From: Raphanus sativus
Taxonomy: Eukaryota; Streptophyta; Magnoliopsida; Brassicales; Brassicaceae
Assembly (NCBI RefSeq): GCF_000801105.2
Contig: NC_079516.1
Span: 44,496,908 to 44,560,907, forward strand
DNA length: 64,000 bases
Reading direction: 5' to 3'
Below the pieces are notes generated by a model, which was not told where the DNA came from, ran no database searches, and saw only the letters and a program-made list of their open reading frames with translations. The translations under genes and the position numbers were made by a program. Each line of letters begins with the position of its first letter. The first letter of the stretch is position 1. Of this stretch, positions 1 to 13,200 are shown one piece after another.

Positions 1-250
1 AGGCATCTCGTGTCCATCCATGTGACATGATTCCCCGGTTTAAATCAGCAGCAAACCGGATTGACAGTACCGGACCGAACCTCGTTTCTGCGAAAATGCA
101 TTAAACAGGTTTCACACTTCCCGTCATCTCTAACCACCGACTATCATAAAATAGAGAAACACAGAGGCAGACCTCTCACCTTCACAATTTCGCTTTCTCT
201 ATATATAAATAAAGCATAAAAGAAGAAAAAACAAGAGTGAAAGAGAGTTA

Positions 251-3200
251 ATGGCGTTAGCGAATAACTTAACGGCGATACTGAACTTACTAGCGTTACT
301 CTGTTCCATACCGATCACGGCGTCAGGGATATGGCTTGCCTCAAAGCCCGACAACGAGTGCGTCAATCTCCTCCGTTGGCCCGTCGTCGTCCTCGGCGTT
401 CTCATCCTCCTCGTCTCTGCCTGCGGCTTCATCGGCGCCTACCAGTAAGTTCTTTCTTTCTTGTACACATAGAGAGACACTTTTGCTTCCGTCATCATCA
501 CAAAAGATCTCTCACTTTCAGGTACAAGGAGACTCTGCTGGCTGTTTACTTGTGCTGTATGGCCATACTGATCGGGCTTTTGCTCGTGGTTCTGATATTC
601 GCCTTCGTTGTGACCCGGCCCGACGGGTCTTATCAAGTTCCGGGTCGAGGTTACAAAGAGTATAGGCTCGAAGGGTTCTCGAATTGGCTGAGAGAGAACG
701 TTGTGGACTCAAAGAACTGGGGGAAGATAAGGGCTTGTTTGGCTGATACAAGCGTTTGTCCTAAACTCAGTCAACAGTTCATCACCGCTGATCAGTTCTT
801 CTCTTCCTCTTCCATCACTCCTCTCCAGGCATGTTCTCTTTTCTTTTAATTCTCTCCGAACCTGAAACTTCTAGTTTGTTACATTTTGCCCCCACCCCCC
901 CCAAACAGTTTTCCTTTTGGTTTAGTTCTTGTAGTTTTCTTTCATTTTATTTACTAGGTGATTTTCCCGTGCTCATGCACGGGTATAAGTATTTATAAAA
1001 TAAATATACTATACTAATTGATAGCTATATACTTTAATTTTAAATTAATTTATATTTTCATGCATAATTTATATTAATAATATTACAATACTTCAATTAG
1101 ACATATGATTCTAGATATATTATATCTAGTCGATCTTTTTACAGTCGATTTAGTTATCATTTAGATATATTTGATTACATTTATTTCTCTGAATTCAACT
1201 GTAGTACTTTTTATTCTAAATATATTAAAATTTTGATTAATTTTATTATATGCATTTAGGTTGGTTGTTGTATTTCTTTATTTTAATATAATATATTATT
1301 TTAGATATAAGATTGATTAGTCGAGTCACTCATATTGTGAGTATATTGAGTCACATATATTCTTTCAAATTTAAACTGAAATATAATTATTTTTAATGGT
1401 TTACGTGGTTGGACTAATAAAATTAAGTATCCAGACTCAGTTTAGCAAAAATCCAATTGATATTAATATATAATATACAATAATTAAAACATTTTATATA
1501 TTGAGTTACATACATAAGTAACTCATACATTTTTGGAAGCTCATTAACACGTATCAATATTTACAATAATTAAAATATCTTATAAAATCTAAATAATTCT
1601 ATGTCTTAGATTTATTGAAAGATAAACTAAAATTTATTTTATATAATCTAAAAATGAGAATTCGTATTTACTTTGGTATTTTGATTATGTTTATATTAAA
1701 CTCCACAAAAATAAAAACAGAAAATTTAAAAGCAAATTTAATATTAGGAAAACATATAATTGTAATAATAAAAATATAATATATCTACATCGTTAAAGTA
1801 TATATTGTTGTGTTATTTAAAATATTTTATAATTATTTGATCAAAAGATGTTTATTGTTAAAATGATAGTTTTTATTATCTCTTAAAAATAAACAGTAAA
1901 AAACAGTGAATGTATTTGATAAATCATATTATATAAGTAAAAAATAATATATAGATATTTTTTCTGGAATCGAAATATATTATAATCAACTAAATATATT
2001 AAAACTAACAAAAAAATTCAATAATACTAATTATAAACTATTTTTAGTCAATTAAACATATATCACTTTATGTTACTTAATTATTGTATGTAATCATTTC
2101 AGAAATTATATAGATATATCAAAATATTTCTATTATTTTGTATTGTTTAAAATTATGTTTTAAAATAAATAATATTTTTTTCTAATATCAAGATTATCTT
2201 TCTGAAATTGTTTTTAATAAAATCACATTATATACAAATATATATTTTTCATATAAGAAACAATAGATATAAAGTAAATATTTTTATTACTATGTTGTGA
2301 AATTTCCTTTTAATGAAATTTTCGTTTTAAATTCGATTTTTAAAATTTATAAATGTTTCCTTTTTTGATATATATGTTTTATGGAAAAATTTTAAAAAAG
2401 AAACTAAATAAAAAATAATAGTATTTAAATGTAATATTTTAATTCATTAAGGGTATCAAAGTAATCAACCATCGTGAGAGTTGACGTGAGTGCGACACAT
2501 AGGAAACTGACTTCTCAAATAATATTATAGAGATTAAGCAATTTGTGGTTAATTGAAGTAGATTTGGAGTGATAAATCATAGTGAATGGAGTTGCCTGGG
2601 ATACAACACTAAAATTAACATCAACTCAAAAGTGTAAAATCAAAATTTAGTGCAATAAGAAAAGCTAAAAGTCATTAGGGCGGTGAATTTGTCCATTTAG
2701 CCAACCAACACCGTAATGTTATTGTGATAATTTTATTTGGAAAAGTCTTGTTACAATAATTAGATGGTAATGAAAATAAAGATGCGGTGTTAATGACAAT
2801 ATTTTGTTAATGTCTACTATCTAGATTAAGTGAGACCTACGGTTTTGTTTGTTTTATAAAAGAAAAAGGAAAGAAAGGTCTATTATTCAAAAGTAAAAAT
2901 AGGGGGCTCATAGTCATAAATTTATAAAATTTCACTTTAGCTTTTTCGAAGTCCAAAAGAGCCTGTTCTTATTCTCAGCATTCCTTCTCATAGTAGCTTT
3001 TAACGTTTTGTTTCTCTTTCGATAAAAAAAATTTACACTGTAGGTTTAGTCCAAGTAAAATGGTTTCTGAACAATTCAAACGTTTCTAGTGTCTAAGAGG
3101 AATTGCCATAGTACTCAAATTATAGGCATATAAGTAGATCACACTTATTGAAAACATATTTTGAAACTTCATACTGGAAGTTAGCATATATAAAATGCAT

Positions 3201-4416
3201 ATTTGGTCCTAGGAGACTGGTGTAGATGTTGCTGGAAACCACAGTCCAAATTCTATAGTAATCTGAATTTAAAATAACACACTATCATGTTATAGGACCC
3301 ACCATGCACCAACGATATGGTACATTATAATACAAATAAGTTTTAAGTTTTATCTGGTTATTTAGTTCCTGTCTTTGTCATTATCTCACGCACATAATTC
3401 AACGATCGCATGTAGTAACCACTTTGGCAATAACAAAGCCACTCTTATATGCTTAAATCATGGAGAGATTAAGGGACAAAAATGTTGACTAACGTGGTTT
3501 TTATTTATTTATTTTGTAAACATTGACCAAATTGGGTACTATATATATTTGATTCTTTTGTTATGTTTGAATAAAATTCCCTTACTTTTCTACTGAAATT
3601 AATACTACGTGGCCGGCCAATAAGACCATCTTTAGTTTCTTGCAATTTGGCATCCAAGTCTTCTGTAACAAAACTGGAACCATTAATAATTAGATAAGCC
3701 TAGATGATGAGGTTTTGACTGATTGTATTGCATGTCGATAGTAGTTAGATATTATTAAATATTAGACCAATGATTTGATTCAATAATTACAATCACAAGT
3801 CTTTGTCCCCATCAAGAAACATAATGAATAACTATACCTCTCCCATGTTCTACCACTCACATTAGAGATTCTATTAATTTGGATAAATAAGACGGATAAA
3901 TAAGAAGTTTTATAAGACAAATTATGTCTTTTGTACTTGACACTGAATATAAAGACTATATTGAAAATATATCAAAATTTCAAACTATACATGTAAAATA
4001 AAAAATTACAAGTTAAAGTTCAAAAAAAAGAAAAATTATAAGTTTCATTGTGTTCAGTTTTTTTAAATCATATCTAAATATGACATTTTCTTTATGCTGT
4101 ACAGTCCGGTTGCTGCAAACCACCGACCGCGTGTGGCTACAACTTCGTGAACCCGACGCTGTGGCAAAACCCAACCAATATGGTTGCAGATGCAGACTGT
4201 TACCTATGGAACAACGACCAAAGCCAGCTTTGTTATAATTGCAACTCATGCAAAGCTGGTCTTTTGGGAAACCTTAGAAAAGATTGGCGTAAAGCAAATC
4301 TCATACTGATCATCACCGTGGTTGTTCTCATTTGCGTATATGTTATTGCGTGTAGTGCATTTAGGAATGCTCAGACTGAGGATCTCTTCCGCAAATACAA
4401 ACAAGGTTGGGTCTAA
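251..4416 (+). CDS. TET2: Tetraspanin-2 (TET2), three exons
   Basis: Integral membrane tetraspanin, expected in plasma-membrane microdomains. Exons 251-444, 522-828 and 4105-4416 join in frame to 270 aa, the length I recall for Arabidopsis TET2 (At2g19580). Four hydrophobic segments lie near residues 8-28, 44-66, 70-98 and 232-252. The large extracellular loop carries the plant tetraspanin GCCKPP motif at residues 169-174 plus further cysteines (YNCNSC). Exon 1 has a GT donor (445), but exon 2 ends CAG followed by GCATGT, so intron 2 must be GC-AG; no GT nearby keeps frame. That intron is 3.3 kb and holds a complete Helitron, far larger than introns elsewhere in the gene. The start is the first ATG, about 40 bases after a TATA-like run. 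It is convergent with the next gene. Identity is firm; the size of intron 2 is inferred from frame continuity. Confidence 0.93.
954..2533 (-). mobile_element. Non-autonomous Helitron, copy A, inside TET2 intron 2
   Basis: On the minus strand the element begins TCTCTATAATATTATTTG (plus end 2533) and ends with a 7-bp stem, 4-nt loop hairpin (966-983, CCCGTGC/GCACGGG), followed by the terminal CTAG (954-957). Host bases are A and T on either side, the canonical Helitron target. There is no terminal inverted repeat and no coding capacity. Both ends and the subterminal sequence match copy B at 16582-18281. Length is 1580 bp. Confidence 0.85.
2534..4104. other. Remainder of TET2 intron 2, no recognised gene
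   Basis: AT-rich sequence between the Helitron and exon 3. I find no long open frame and no recognisable element ends. It ends in a normal acceptor (TGTACAG, 4098-4104). Confidence 0.5.
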
Positions 4417-5261
4417 AGCATGTGTATAGATTTGTTTGTTTTTGACTTCTTGTTGAGAAGTATTCGAAAATAGCTCGTGATGTTATTGTGTTTGGAAAGA
4501 GCTTTTTCTTTTGTGTTATGCTTATTTTACATTGCTTGCGAAGAAAGAAAACATAATGGATATATAGAAGATGAATTAGGTTGATAATTTTTTACCACGT
4601 TCACTCAAACTATTTTGCAAATTTGTGTACGTACAAGAAACTAGTAATCAAATCTTGTTTTGTTGTATGCTCAGGCGTTACGTGACACCACTTTTCTAGG
4701 TTACAGATACTTGTGCATTATTTATACTGTTAATTAAGATATATAATTCGTTAATTATTTTCTCAAAAAAAAAAAAAAAAAAAATTCGTTAATTACATCT
4801 TGGAATATTATAAGATGTGTAGTTTTTGTTCTCTGTTTAACCTTCACATGCAGGTTATCCTTGTTGTTGTATTTAAAGAAACCCTGAGGCTTGATTTCAT
4901 TATTTACTTCCATTCTTCTTTTATGATAGTCTCTTGATAGATTCTATTTGGCATAAGGAATGATCGAGAAGTAATCAGAACATCCAGATTCTTTTACAGG
5001 CTTTTAATATTCTCTTTTTTTCTTTCACATTTTTGTCGCAATTGCAATCAACCGACCAATGATGAAAACTTTGAAAGTTGTGGAAAATGGACACTAGTGG
5101 AGAGGGATAGTGCTTTTCAAAACTTCCTTGACGGATGATGGAAATAAAGTTGTGAAAGAGTATAGTTCTTTGAATCAATCAATGAAACAAAAAAAAAAGG
5201 ACAGAAGACAACAGACTCAAGAAACTACTATACTTGTGCAGACAGAGAGAGTTGAGAGTTT
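4417..5261. other. Intergenic, convergent TET2 and WD40 3' ends
   Basis: Holds the 3' untranslated regions of two converging genes. The Arabidopsis genes expected here (At2g19570, At2g19560, At2g19550) were not recognised. It contains the small A-tailed insertion at 4758-4782. Confidence 0.5.
4745..4795 (+). repeat. A-tailed micro-insertion with 13-bp direct repeats
   Basis: AATTCGTTAATTA occurs at 4745-4757 and again at 4783-4795. Between them is TTTTCTC followed by a pure A run. A short poly-A segment between perfect direct repeats is what a massively 5'-truncated retroposon would leave. Confidence 0.6.
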
Positions 5262-7705
5262 TCAGGCAGCGAGATCAGAAAGTGTGTTCTGAATGTTGTA
5301 AGGCATCAAGATGTTGAAACCATCAGCAGCAGTTGAGATGATCATCCCTGGGATCTGGTTGTGCCAGTGAAGTTCCTTCAAGTCCTTTTGTCCCTGATTT
5401 TCCACAAGACACCAGAAAAAAAACAGCGAGGTCTTTCAAACGTAGAAACATCAAAATCAAATACAACCGAGCTAAAGAGGGTTAAAGTAAGATGTTTGTT
5501 ATACCTGGTGAACGAAAAGAAGCTGAGGAGGCAAGTCTTGAGGTGTGTTAACTTGTTCCTTGGTCTGCGCTTTGAACTCTGCTTCCTCTTCTTCATCCTT
5601 CTCCAACGATAAATCCCATATCCTACAGCCAGCCAGAAACCCAATAGACTGTTTTTTTTCAGTTTTATTGAAAGAGATAATCTGATCTGTGGCTTCTTAC
5701 GTGAGCTGGTTATCGCCGGAAGAGACTGCAAGTGTCGAGGATTCATGAGGACTCCACTCAATCGACGTGATAGGATGCTTATGATACTCAAAATGTGCTA
5801 CCTTAGCATCTCCCTTCTTACCATCTCCCTCCTAGTTCAAGTTTTTTTTAAAGGCTTTTTATCACATCAGAATCTTGTTTAACATATTTGATATATGGAA
5901 ATTATAAAACCTTACGGCCTCGGACGTACCTTGTTGTTGAAAAATCTAAGATCATGGATAGAGAATGCCCCGTCATCACTCCCTGATGCCAACATGCAAC
6001 TAGCCAGCCTTCATGAAATAGGAAAAAAAAACCAAAGAATGAGCCAATTTGCGTTTAAAAAAAAAGAGACTTTTAAAGTTAGACATCAAACCTGTTCCAT
6101 GAGATGACATTCACATCTGCGTCATGTGCCTTGAAAGATAGTACAGGCGACTTCCCTCGTCGGACATCCCAAACTGCAACAGTCTTATCCACAGAACAAG
6201 ATGCAAACACGTTGGCTTCAGCTGGACTCCACTGCAAAAAAAACAGAGGAAACAATATTCAGACAAAACAGTAGACACAAACACATACACAATTTAGCTG
6301 CGAAAGCTGACAGTTTTACTTGTAAATCTTCAACACTTGCAGTGTGTCCGGCAAAAGGAATAGGATCAACTCTCCATGAACCAGAAGCTGGCTCCCACAA
6401 ATGAATCATACTCATGCAGTCACCTTAACCGATGGAAGAACAAATTAAAAAAGACACCTTAACTATGTTCAAAAAACATGTAAAACTGATGAAATTTACT
6501 ACAAAGACAAAGTTAATACCGGAGAGAAGTCTTCCAGCGGTAGCAGGACTCCAATCTATAGCATAGCCTTCGTCTTTGTGTCCGGAAAAGTTAACTAAGG
6601 GTGCTTGGTTAAGAGCCGGCGAAGTTCCATCTTTACCTTCTGTTTCTGACTCCGCTAAAGCATTAAGATGAGAGCTCATGTCCCACACCTTCCCACAAAT
6701 ACAATAAACACAAAATCAGTTTCTAAGAGATACGTAAGTGCAAGTAAGACAAAGCATTTATCTTACTTACTTGAACATGACCAGAATCAGCCCAAGAGAC
6801 AGAGATATGAGGATTTTGTGGCATTGCACGGATGCGGTTTACACATCCATGGTGAGCAACTCTGCGGACCTGTTTATCAAAATTAAATTAAAAAATTGAT
6901 ACAGAAGTAATAACCACTAGATGGAATTACATAATAATGAGAAAGAAAGAAACAATAGAGACCTGAACAATTGGAACGGTGGAAGCTCCATCCTCGCTTT
7001 CCTCATCGCTATCACTGTCCTCATCTTCATCATCCTCATCCTTCATAGCGTCGTCATCACCATTCGCTAGCGTTTTAGGCACTACATCGCGTCTCTTACC
7101 AGATACGTTGCTGATTTTAAACAGTCCAATGGAGTTCAAAGGTGCTTCCTCAGCCTGAAATAGAGAGGGAAAGAAACCATTCACAGGGAATTCAACAATT
7201 AAAAGCAAAAAGATTCTAGAAGAAAAGACACGTTAGAAGAGGTACAAGACTGACCTGAGTCCCAGCCACCATATACAAGGTATGAGGAAACTCAGTTCGG
7301 TTCAAACCCAACTTATCACCTAAAATGTCAAAACTGAAAAAAGAACCACCAAAGTCACCAAACCATTCAAAAGTCTTCAACTTTATGATTCAAAATGATA
7401 AAGATGATTGCCCTTTGCAAAATAACCTCAAACAGGGCCAACTAACATGGAAGGCATGAAGGGAATTATAAACAGAAGGGTCGCACTGAAGCTCTTCTCC
7501 ATCTTCGAGCTTGTCAACACCTGGCTGCCAAACCCTTGTTGGCATCGACGGTACCGACGACGAAGAAGAAGACGCTTCTCCCTTCTGCTGTCATCCAAAT
7601 TCACGCTCTATTAGGTTTCTGAAACTTAAGACTGAAACTAGTATGATTCAAGTTCAAACCTTGTTCTTCCTCTTTTGCCTTCTTAGGGTTTATGCTTTGA
7701 ACCAT
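5262..7705 (-). CDS. GRWD1/Rrb1-like WD40 protein (HTD1-type, At2g19540 orthologue)
   Basis: Glutamate-rich WD40 protein; family members are nucleolar ribosome-assembly and histone-binding factors, and Arabidopsis HTD1 is a CUL4-DDB1 substrate receptor. Twelve exons join in frame to 479 aa: 7660-7705, 7427-7577, 7255-7333, 6963-7154, 6771-6869, 6520-6688, 6320-6423, 6092-6231, 5930-6008, 5701-5831, 5505-5622, 5262-5393. An N-terminal CAF1C/histone-H4-binding-like segment ([15 protein letters not shown]) is followed by an acidic run near residues 115-135 and then WD repeats. A DWD-box-like WDVRR occurs in the repeat at 6092-6231, and the C-terminus has the conserved [13 protein letters not shown]. 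The start ([11 protein letters not shown]) is the only ATG reaching the conserved frame; the exon 2 acceptor was chosen to keep frame and is the least certain junction. Confidence 0.88.
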
Positions 7706-8221
7706 TTTTTTTATTTGCCTCCTGATTGAGTCTATTAAGATTCTGTTTGAGTTTTGTAACAGAGTAACAGGTTCGTATTTTCTTAGGGTTTAAGCTATTT
7801 ATACACCTAATCAAATAGTTTACCTCTTTTTGCGTAGATACCCTCTGTTCATTGAAATTTATTCTAAATTGCTAGATCTTTTTAAATATTGGCTAATCAC
7901 CCAAACGTTTGATAAGAGATCACCTTCAGTGTAAACCAATATCAGACCAAACTAACCAAATTTTGAAATGAAATAACTAAAAGTAAATGAATAACCCAAC
8001 TTTTAATCGAAATCGAAATTAAACTGAAACCAAAAAGTTTAGGTAGAATACTGAACGTAACTTTTTGTCTGGTTCAGTTCGATAAGTGAATTGATTAATC
8101 GAAAACTGTGTTAACCAAACTGAACTAACCGTTGGATCCAAACCGGGATGCCTAATAAGCTAAACAACCAAAGCAGTAAAAGGGTACCAACAAAGAAAAA
8201 CCAGTAGTACACTGTTTCTCT
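7706..8221. other. Upstream region of the WD40 gene
   Basis: Separates the WD40 gene start from the 3' end of the next minus-strand gene. It contains a degenerate stretch rich in AACCAAAC/AACCGAAC-like words (about 7930-8150), a common low-complexity repeat style in Brassicaceae intergenic DNA. No gene seen. Confidence 0.4.
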
Positions 8222-9380
8222 CTACTTGGAGGAGAAGAATTTGTCCCAATCACGTAGAGAAGAATCAACGGAATCATCAGGGAGAAGTTTTGGAATCCTC
8301 TCTGCTCGTATAAACTGTTTCAAGACAGCTTTCTCTTCGTCGATACGTCTCTTATCTCTCCTGTCTTTTGGTTCCATCTTCCTTTTCTCTTCCAAGATCC
8401 ACTTGAAAAGCTCCCTTTGCTCGTCTTCCGGAATCGGTTTCCTTGCTACCTTAACAGGCTCAGTCGCCGCGCCGTGAAACACAAACTCATCAGCTGCTGC
8501 ATCCGTATACTCAAACAGAGGATCATCATGCCAAGGGATCGGTTTGGCTTCTTCCTTGTCCAGAACTGCAGTTTCAGAGGAGTTCTTGGCCTTGTCAGTT
8601 TCTGCAACTTTCGTGTTGTTTTCGGCAACTTTCGTGTCGGCCGTCCCGGTGTTAACGACACTCTTTTTCGCACCTTTACTGCCCTTTTTAACTCCCATTT
8701 TCTCTCCCACATCAATGTCCCTTTCTCGTTTTTTCGCAAATATAAAAGCTGCAGAACCCATTCGCATGATAAAAGTAAGCAAAACAGTGAAGTGGAACGA
8801 CATGAATGCTATAATATCATATATTCATATTCAGACTGCTTATAAGGCCAGACACAAATATGCTTTTTCACGATTCTGATTCAGACCAAACTTATAAAAG
8901 TAATATATTAAAGATAATTTCTAGAAGGAATCAAAAGATAAGCGAATTGGGTTTTAATGAGAATAAGCTACAAAAAAAACCTAATGTGTGTTTACTAGGA
9001 GTATGCTCAAACATTTCAAGAGAATGAGCACACAAAGATGCTGCATTTAAGTAAATTCAATGTCTTCTACAAGAAGATCAACAACGAGATCCATGGCGAA
9101 TCAAACTCTATGTTTAAAACCAGATTCTATAGCTTTACATAAGTGATAGATTGCTAGAAGAAAAGGGTGGTCATATTTTTTTCTTGATTCATTGATAAAG
9201 ATCTCTAAGCTAGGCATTTCATCGAACACATTATGAATGTAAAGCTAAAATTTCATTTTTTTTTCAGGAAGACAAACCTGCAAGACCGAGATTGAAGATC
9301 AACATAGTTCGCCAGCCCATCGTAGCCAGTCTCGGAACGGCTTTCTGCGGTGGTTGGGATCCGGAAGGAGGCGGCTCCAT
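8222..9380 (-). CDS. Small predicted membrane-anchored protein (At2g19530-like)
   Basis: Two exons, 9278-9380 and 8222-8748, joined GCA-G|CT, give 209 aa. A proline-rich N-terminus (MEPPPSGSQPPQ) is followed by one hydrophobic segment (TMLIFNLGLAAFIFA, residues about 26-40), then a long lysine/glutamate-rich hydrophilic domain ending in KFFSSK. The shape is a type I or tail-out single-pass protein with most of the chain on one side of the membrane. I know no function; its place between the WD40 gene and FVE matches Arabidopsis At2g19530, annotated there only as a transmembrane protein. A downstream ATG (8698) gives a shorter 158-aa reading, but the spliced form uses clean splice sites and adds the anchor. 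Confidence 0.8.
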
Positions 9381-10242
9381 CGATGACTCCGATGGATATC
9401 TCGCGAAACCCGACTTATTATCACAGATTCCTTCTCGAGAGATTGTAGTATCGTCGCAATAGAAAATTGTTAGGTTTTAAATCCCCCTAATTAGATGTAT
9501 TCTTCTTCTTCTTCTTCTTCTTCTTCTTCTTTGTGATTCGATTTTACTTCCTTGTCAAGCAATTTTAGATTCTCCCGACTCTATTTACTTGTTTTTTGGA
9601 GAATAGAAGTCTTATCGCTTTGATCTTCTCCGAGACAGTTTTGTTTGACTGATTTGATTGGGGGGTATGTATGGGTTGTGGAACTGGGTCTCGAAAGCCT
9701 CTATTTGGACAAGAGACTTTAACATAGTTACATTGCAACTATAATTCTTGTGGTCGGTAATTTACGGCCATGTTCTTTTTTAATTGCTACTACTAACAAT
9801 TTGATATTTTCTTAGGACAGAAAATCCTTGAAAAAAAAATCAAAAGCACCAGTTGCAAAAATATATATTTTGTTAACTTGTTTTCTAGCTTCTATAATGT
9901 AATTTGCACAAACGGTGAGAATCTTTCGCAACCCAAAATATTGACACAAGCTCAGTGCAACATTCATTTTGAAGCTGGTTTAATTTCACACAAAGCACAC
10001 AGTTGGTTTGCTTTGGTTAAAATCTAAGCTCAAGGAAATATCACTTAAAAGAGTCTTTGAGAAAACAGGATCAAGAACCTAAACAATTTGGAAAGGTCTT
10101 AAAAGCTACCCAATATCTCAACAGACAAACCAGCCTTTATTAGAAAGAAAAAAACAGCATTCCTCGCTAAACCGACAACTAAACCACCGTATAGGTGATT
10201 AGATAGATAGAGATAGACAATGGTTCTTTTATTTATTTCCCC
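9381..10242. other. Promoter of the small membrane protein and FVE 3' region
   Basis: Contains a TTC microsatellite just upstream of the small gene (9500-9532), then AT-rich sequence and the FVE 3' untranslated region with a short GATA run near 10200. No gene seen. Confidence 0.5.
9500..9532. repeat. (TTC)n microsatellite
   Basis: About eleven tandem TTC units, read as GAA on the transcribed strand of the adjacent minus-strand gene, about 120 bases upstream of its ATG, so probably in its 5' leader or core promoter. Confidence 0.9.
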
Positions 10243-13200
10243 TCAAGGCTTCGAGGCACATGTCATAACATGCGACTTGAACTTCTCCAACTCTGCCAGA
10301 ACTTCCTCTTCCGGTCTGTATAACAAGTCGCTCATCCGCCATATCTATCAAAGAAGAAGATAAGTATATAACCACGTTTTATGGACAAAGTTGTTCAACG
10401 AGGTTACAGAGAAAGAGTTATTAAGGTTTTTACCTGCAGTGTTCCACCTCCACCCGTAGTCTCACAGTCATCAGAAACACTGACAATAGTCCAGGGGTCC
10501 TCCGCATTCCAGTGGAAATCAACTACTTTGTCCCTAAGAATATTAAATAAATAAAAACTTTAATCAGAAGCAAGTAAATGAGAAAGCACGTGAGCGTTAA
10601 AATTGTGTCTTTCAAGAACCTGTGGCCAGCATGCTGGAAGAAGAGCCCAGCGGGGCTTTTAGCTGCACGATCAGACTTCTTACTGACCTGATGGATAGTT
10701 AAACAAACCAAACATGAATACAATCATGAGAGTGTAAAAAGATTAATTCAACACATATCTAAGTGACTAATGCACACACCCTGTCATAATCCCAGATGTT
10801 CAAGAGACCATCTTCTGCCGAACTCCCAAAAACAGATGACTTATCAGGAGACCACTGAATTGATTAACAAAACGGTGTCGGTCTCAGTAAGTTAATTAGA
10901 TACAAGTGATGTGATGAAAAAGAAACACAAGAGCTGTTAGTGAAAACCTGAACGCAAAGAACAGCAGCTTTGTGGCCCTCAAATTTGTAGATAGGCGCAC
11001 CGACTCCGTTTGAGGTTAGGTTCCTGCGATCATACAACCGAACAGTGTTGTCTGCAGACCTGAAACATACAGCTATACCTAATTAGATACTAAGTGTGCA
11101 TTAATAAAAAGCTTTCTTAATTAGATACTATGTGTGCATTAATCATCTGTCTGTTGCACATGTATATCGGTTTCCACATACCCTGTCAGGATCAGATTGT
11201 CATCACGAGGGTTCCAATCGACACAATGAAGATCAGCATCGTGCGCCTTTTCAACCTGATAAACACACAAAAGCAAGATAAAGTAAACAGCAGGTAAGAA
11301 ACTTCAAAATTTTAATAGTATTAACTACCTTCGTGACGGGGCTAGTGCCTGTTCTTGCATCCCATAGTATAAGGCAAGAATCGTCACCGACACTGCAAAA
11401 TTCTTGTGCACTTCACCACACAAAAATTTACCAGAAGCATCATCAGAAAAGCAGGACTATTTCATCAAAAAAAAGCTGAGGAGATTGTTCTAAGAAGTTA
11501 CCTAGTCGGGCTGAATGCAACATCTTCAACTGTATCATCATGGCCATGATATACACCTCGCGGGCCAACAGAAGGACTCTCAGACTTATCACTCTGTTTG
11601 ATGATGGATCCAGATGATTTGGAATCTGTAGCAGCCGTTGTGATGTGGTCCTGGATACTCCACAAAACAACTGACTTGTCCTTGCCTAAGAAAATAAACC
11701 TTTGTATGAGAAACTGACGAACAAAAAGAACAGAAGGATCAGAAACCACAAATCACAGACCTCCAGAGAGGACAAAGGGTTCGGTTGGGCACATTGCAAG
11801 AGCGAATTCAGCATTGTCTTGATGTCCAGTTAATATCTGTAAAAGAAGTGGTTCAGAATGATGCAAACAAATATGAAAGAGATATATCACTTCCAGTGAT
11901 GAGGGTAAGACAAAAAAAAACACGGCAGGAAATGAACAAATTGCGACAATATTTTCGAGAAGTGGACATACCAAATCCGGACGGGAACTTGCAGCTCCAA
12001 GAACAGCATGACGGTTTGGTTGGGTTTCAACATCCCAAATGAGAACCTGGAATCAACATATCTTATTCAGATAACTGCAAAAGGGATATACGTCCAAAAC
12101 GAAGGATTCTCTTTCAGAAGTATGAAAAACGATACACATCAATAGAAGAAGCAGCAGCAGCAGCTGCACTTACATCAGGACTGTCGGTGTGAGTAGCAAT
12201 AATTTTACTGTTCTGTGGGAGTTCCCTGATTCGGTTAACCTGCAATAGCAAATTAGTAATGAACAGTGCACACATCAAACAGGATTTTTTACGAACAATG
12301 TTGATAGAGGAAGATCTAGAGAGGTGAGAATTAAAACCTCTCCAGGGTGAATGATGGTCTTGTACTTCTTCACAAATGGAGAACGTGCTTCTTCGTTGAA
12401 CTGAAAACAGGATTGCAGAAGGTGGTAAGTGGTAACCATTGTAGAGGAAAAGAGGACAAGATAGGTAGGAAAAAAAAAGAAGTCACTAATTATACCTGAG
12501 AAATGTGCTCAGCTGCAGCAACCCTTGGCTTAACAACTTCGCAATTCGCTATGACTAGAGTGTTGGGCACACTGCCATCAGTCTAGTAACAACATACAAC
12601 CAAGAAAAAAGAAAATACAAATGCAAATGAGAAAGATACAAATATTCTCTCATGAGCCAGGTGTTATGGCTGGCTATAGTAAAGATGAAGTGAAAACCTT
12701 ACTTGTTCGGACAGGTAAAGAAGCTGGCGGTTCTTGTAGGTTGCTTGTTCAAGCTGTGGACCCCATCTGTGAAAGCCCAAACAACAAATGGAACCTACCC
12801 CTCTTAGCACAAGAACCAAATATGAATATATCTACAAAAAAAAACAAATAGAAAAAAACTAACGCATCCTAACATTCCTAAAAAAATTTAAAAAAATCTC
12901 AGTCAAACTCAGAAATCGAAAAATTATGTTAAATCTCTCCACATTTCGCCTAATTTAACCGCCAGTGCAATTCAATCACAACATCAGACTGAAACCCTAG
13001 AAGAAGAAGTAGAGAGGACCTGCAAGAGAGGGAAGGCCAGACGAGGTTATGATTGGCGAGCCAGTCGTAGAGAATGGGGACGAGACCTTTCCACTGACTG
13101 TACTTGTCGTCCACACTCTGCTTCGTTTTCTTCCCCCCGCTTTCCTTCATTTTCCCGCCGCTCTGCTGCTGCTGCGTCTGAGGCTCTTCCTTGATCTTAG

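Noticed and set aside
331..849. A 172-codon open frame overlapping TET2 exons 1 and 2.
   Set aside because: It reads exon 1 out of frame and runs through the intron; the spliced tetraspanin explains the region. Only its later half, in the exon 2 frame, is real.
7427..7600. An in-frame TGA upstream of the WD40 exon 2 coding part, suggesting a pseudogene.
   Set aside because: A short upstream exon (7660-7705) spliced to an acceptor ending at 7578 bypasses the stop and restores an N-terminus like that of the Arabidopsis protein.
8417..8879. Plus-strand frames of 111-142 codons opposite the small membrane protein.
   Set aside because: They are antisense shadows of a lysine/glutamate-rich coding exon; no splice or homology support.
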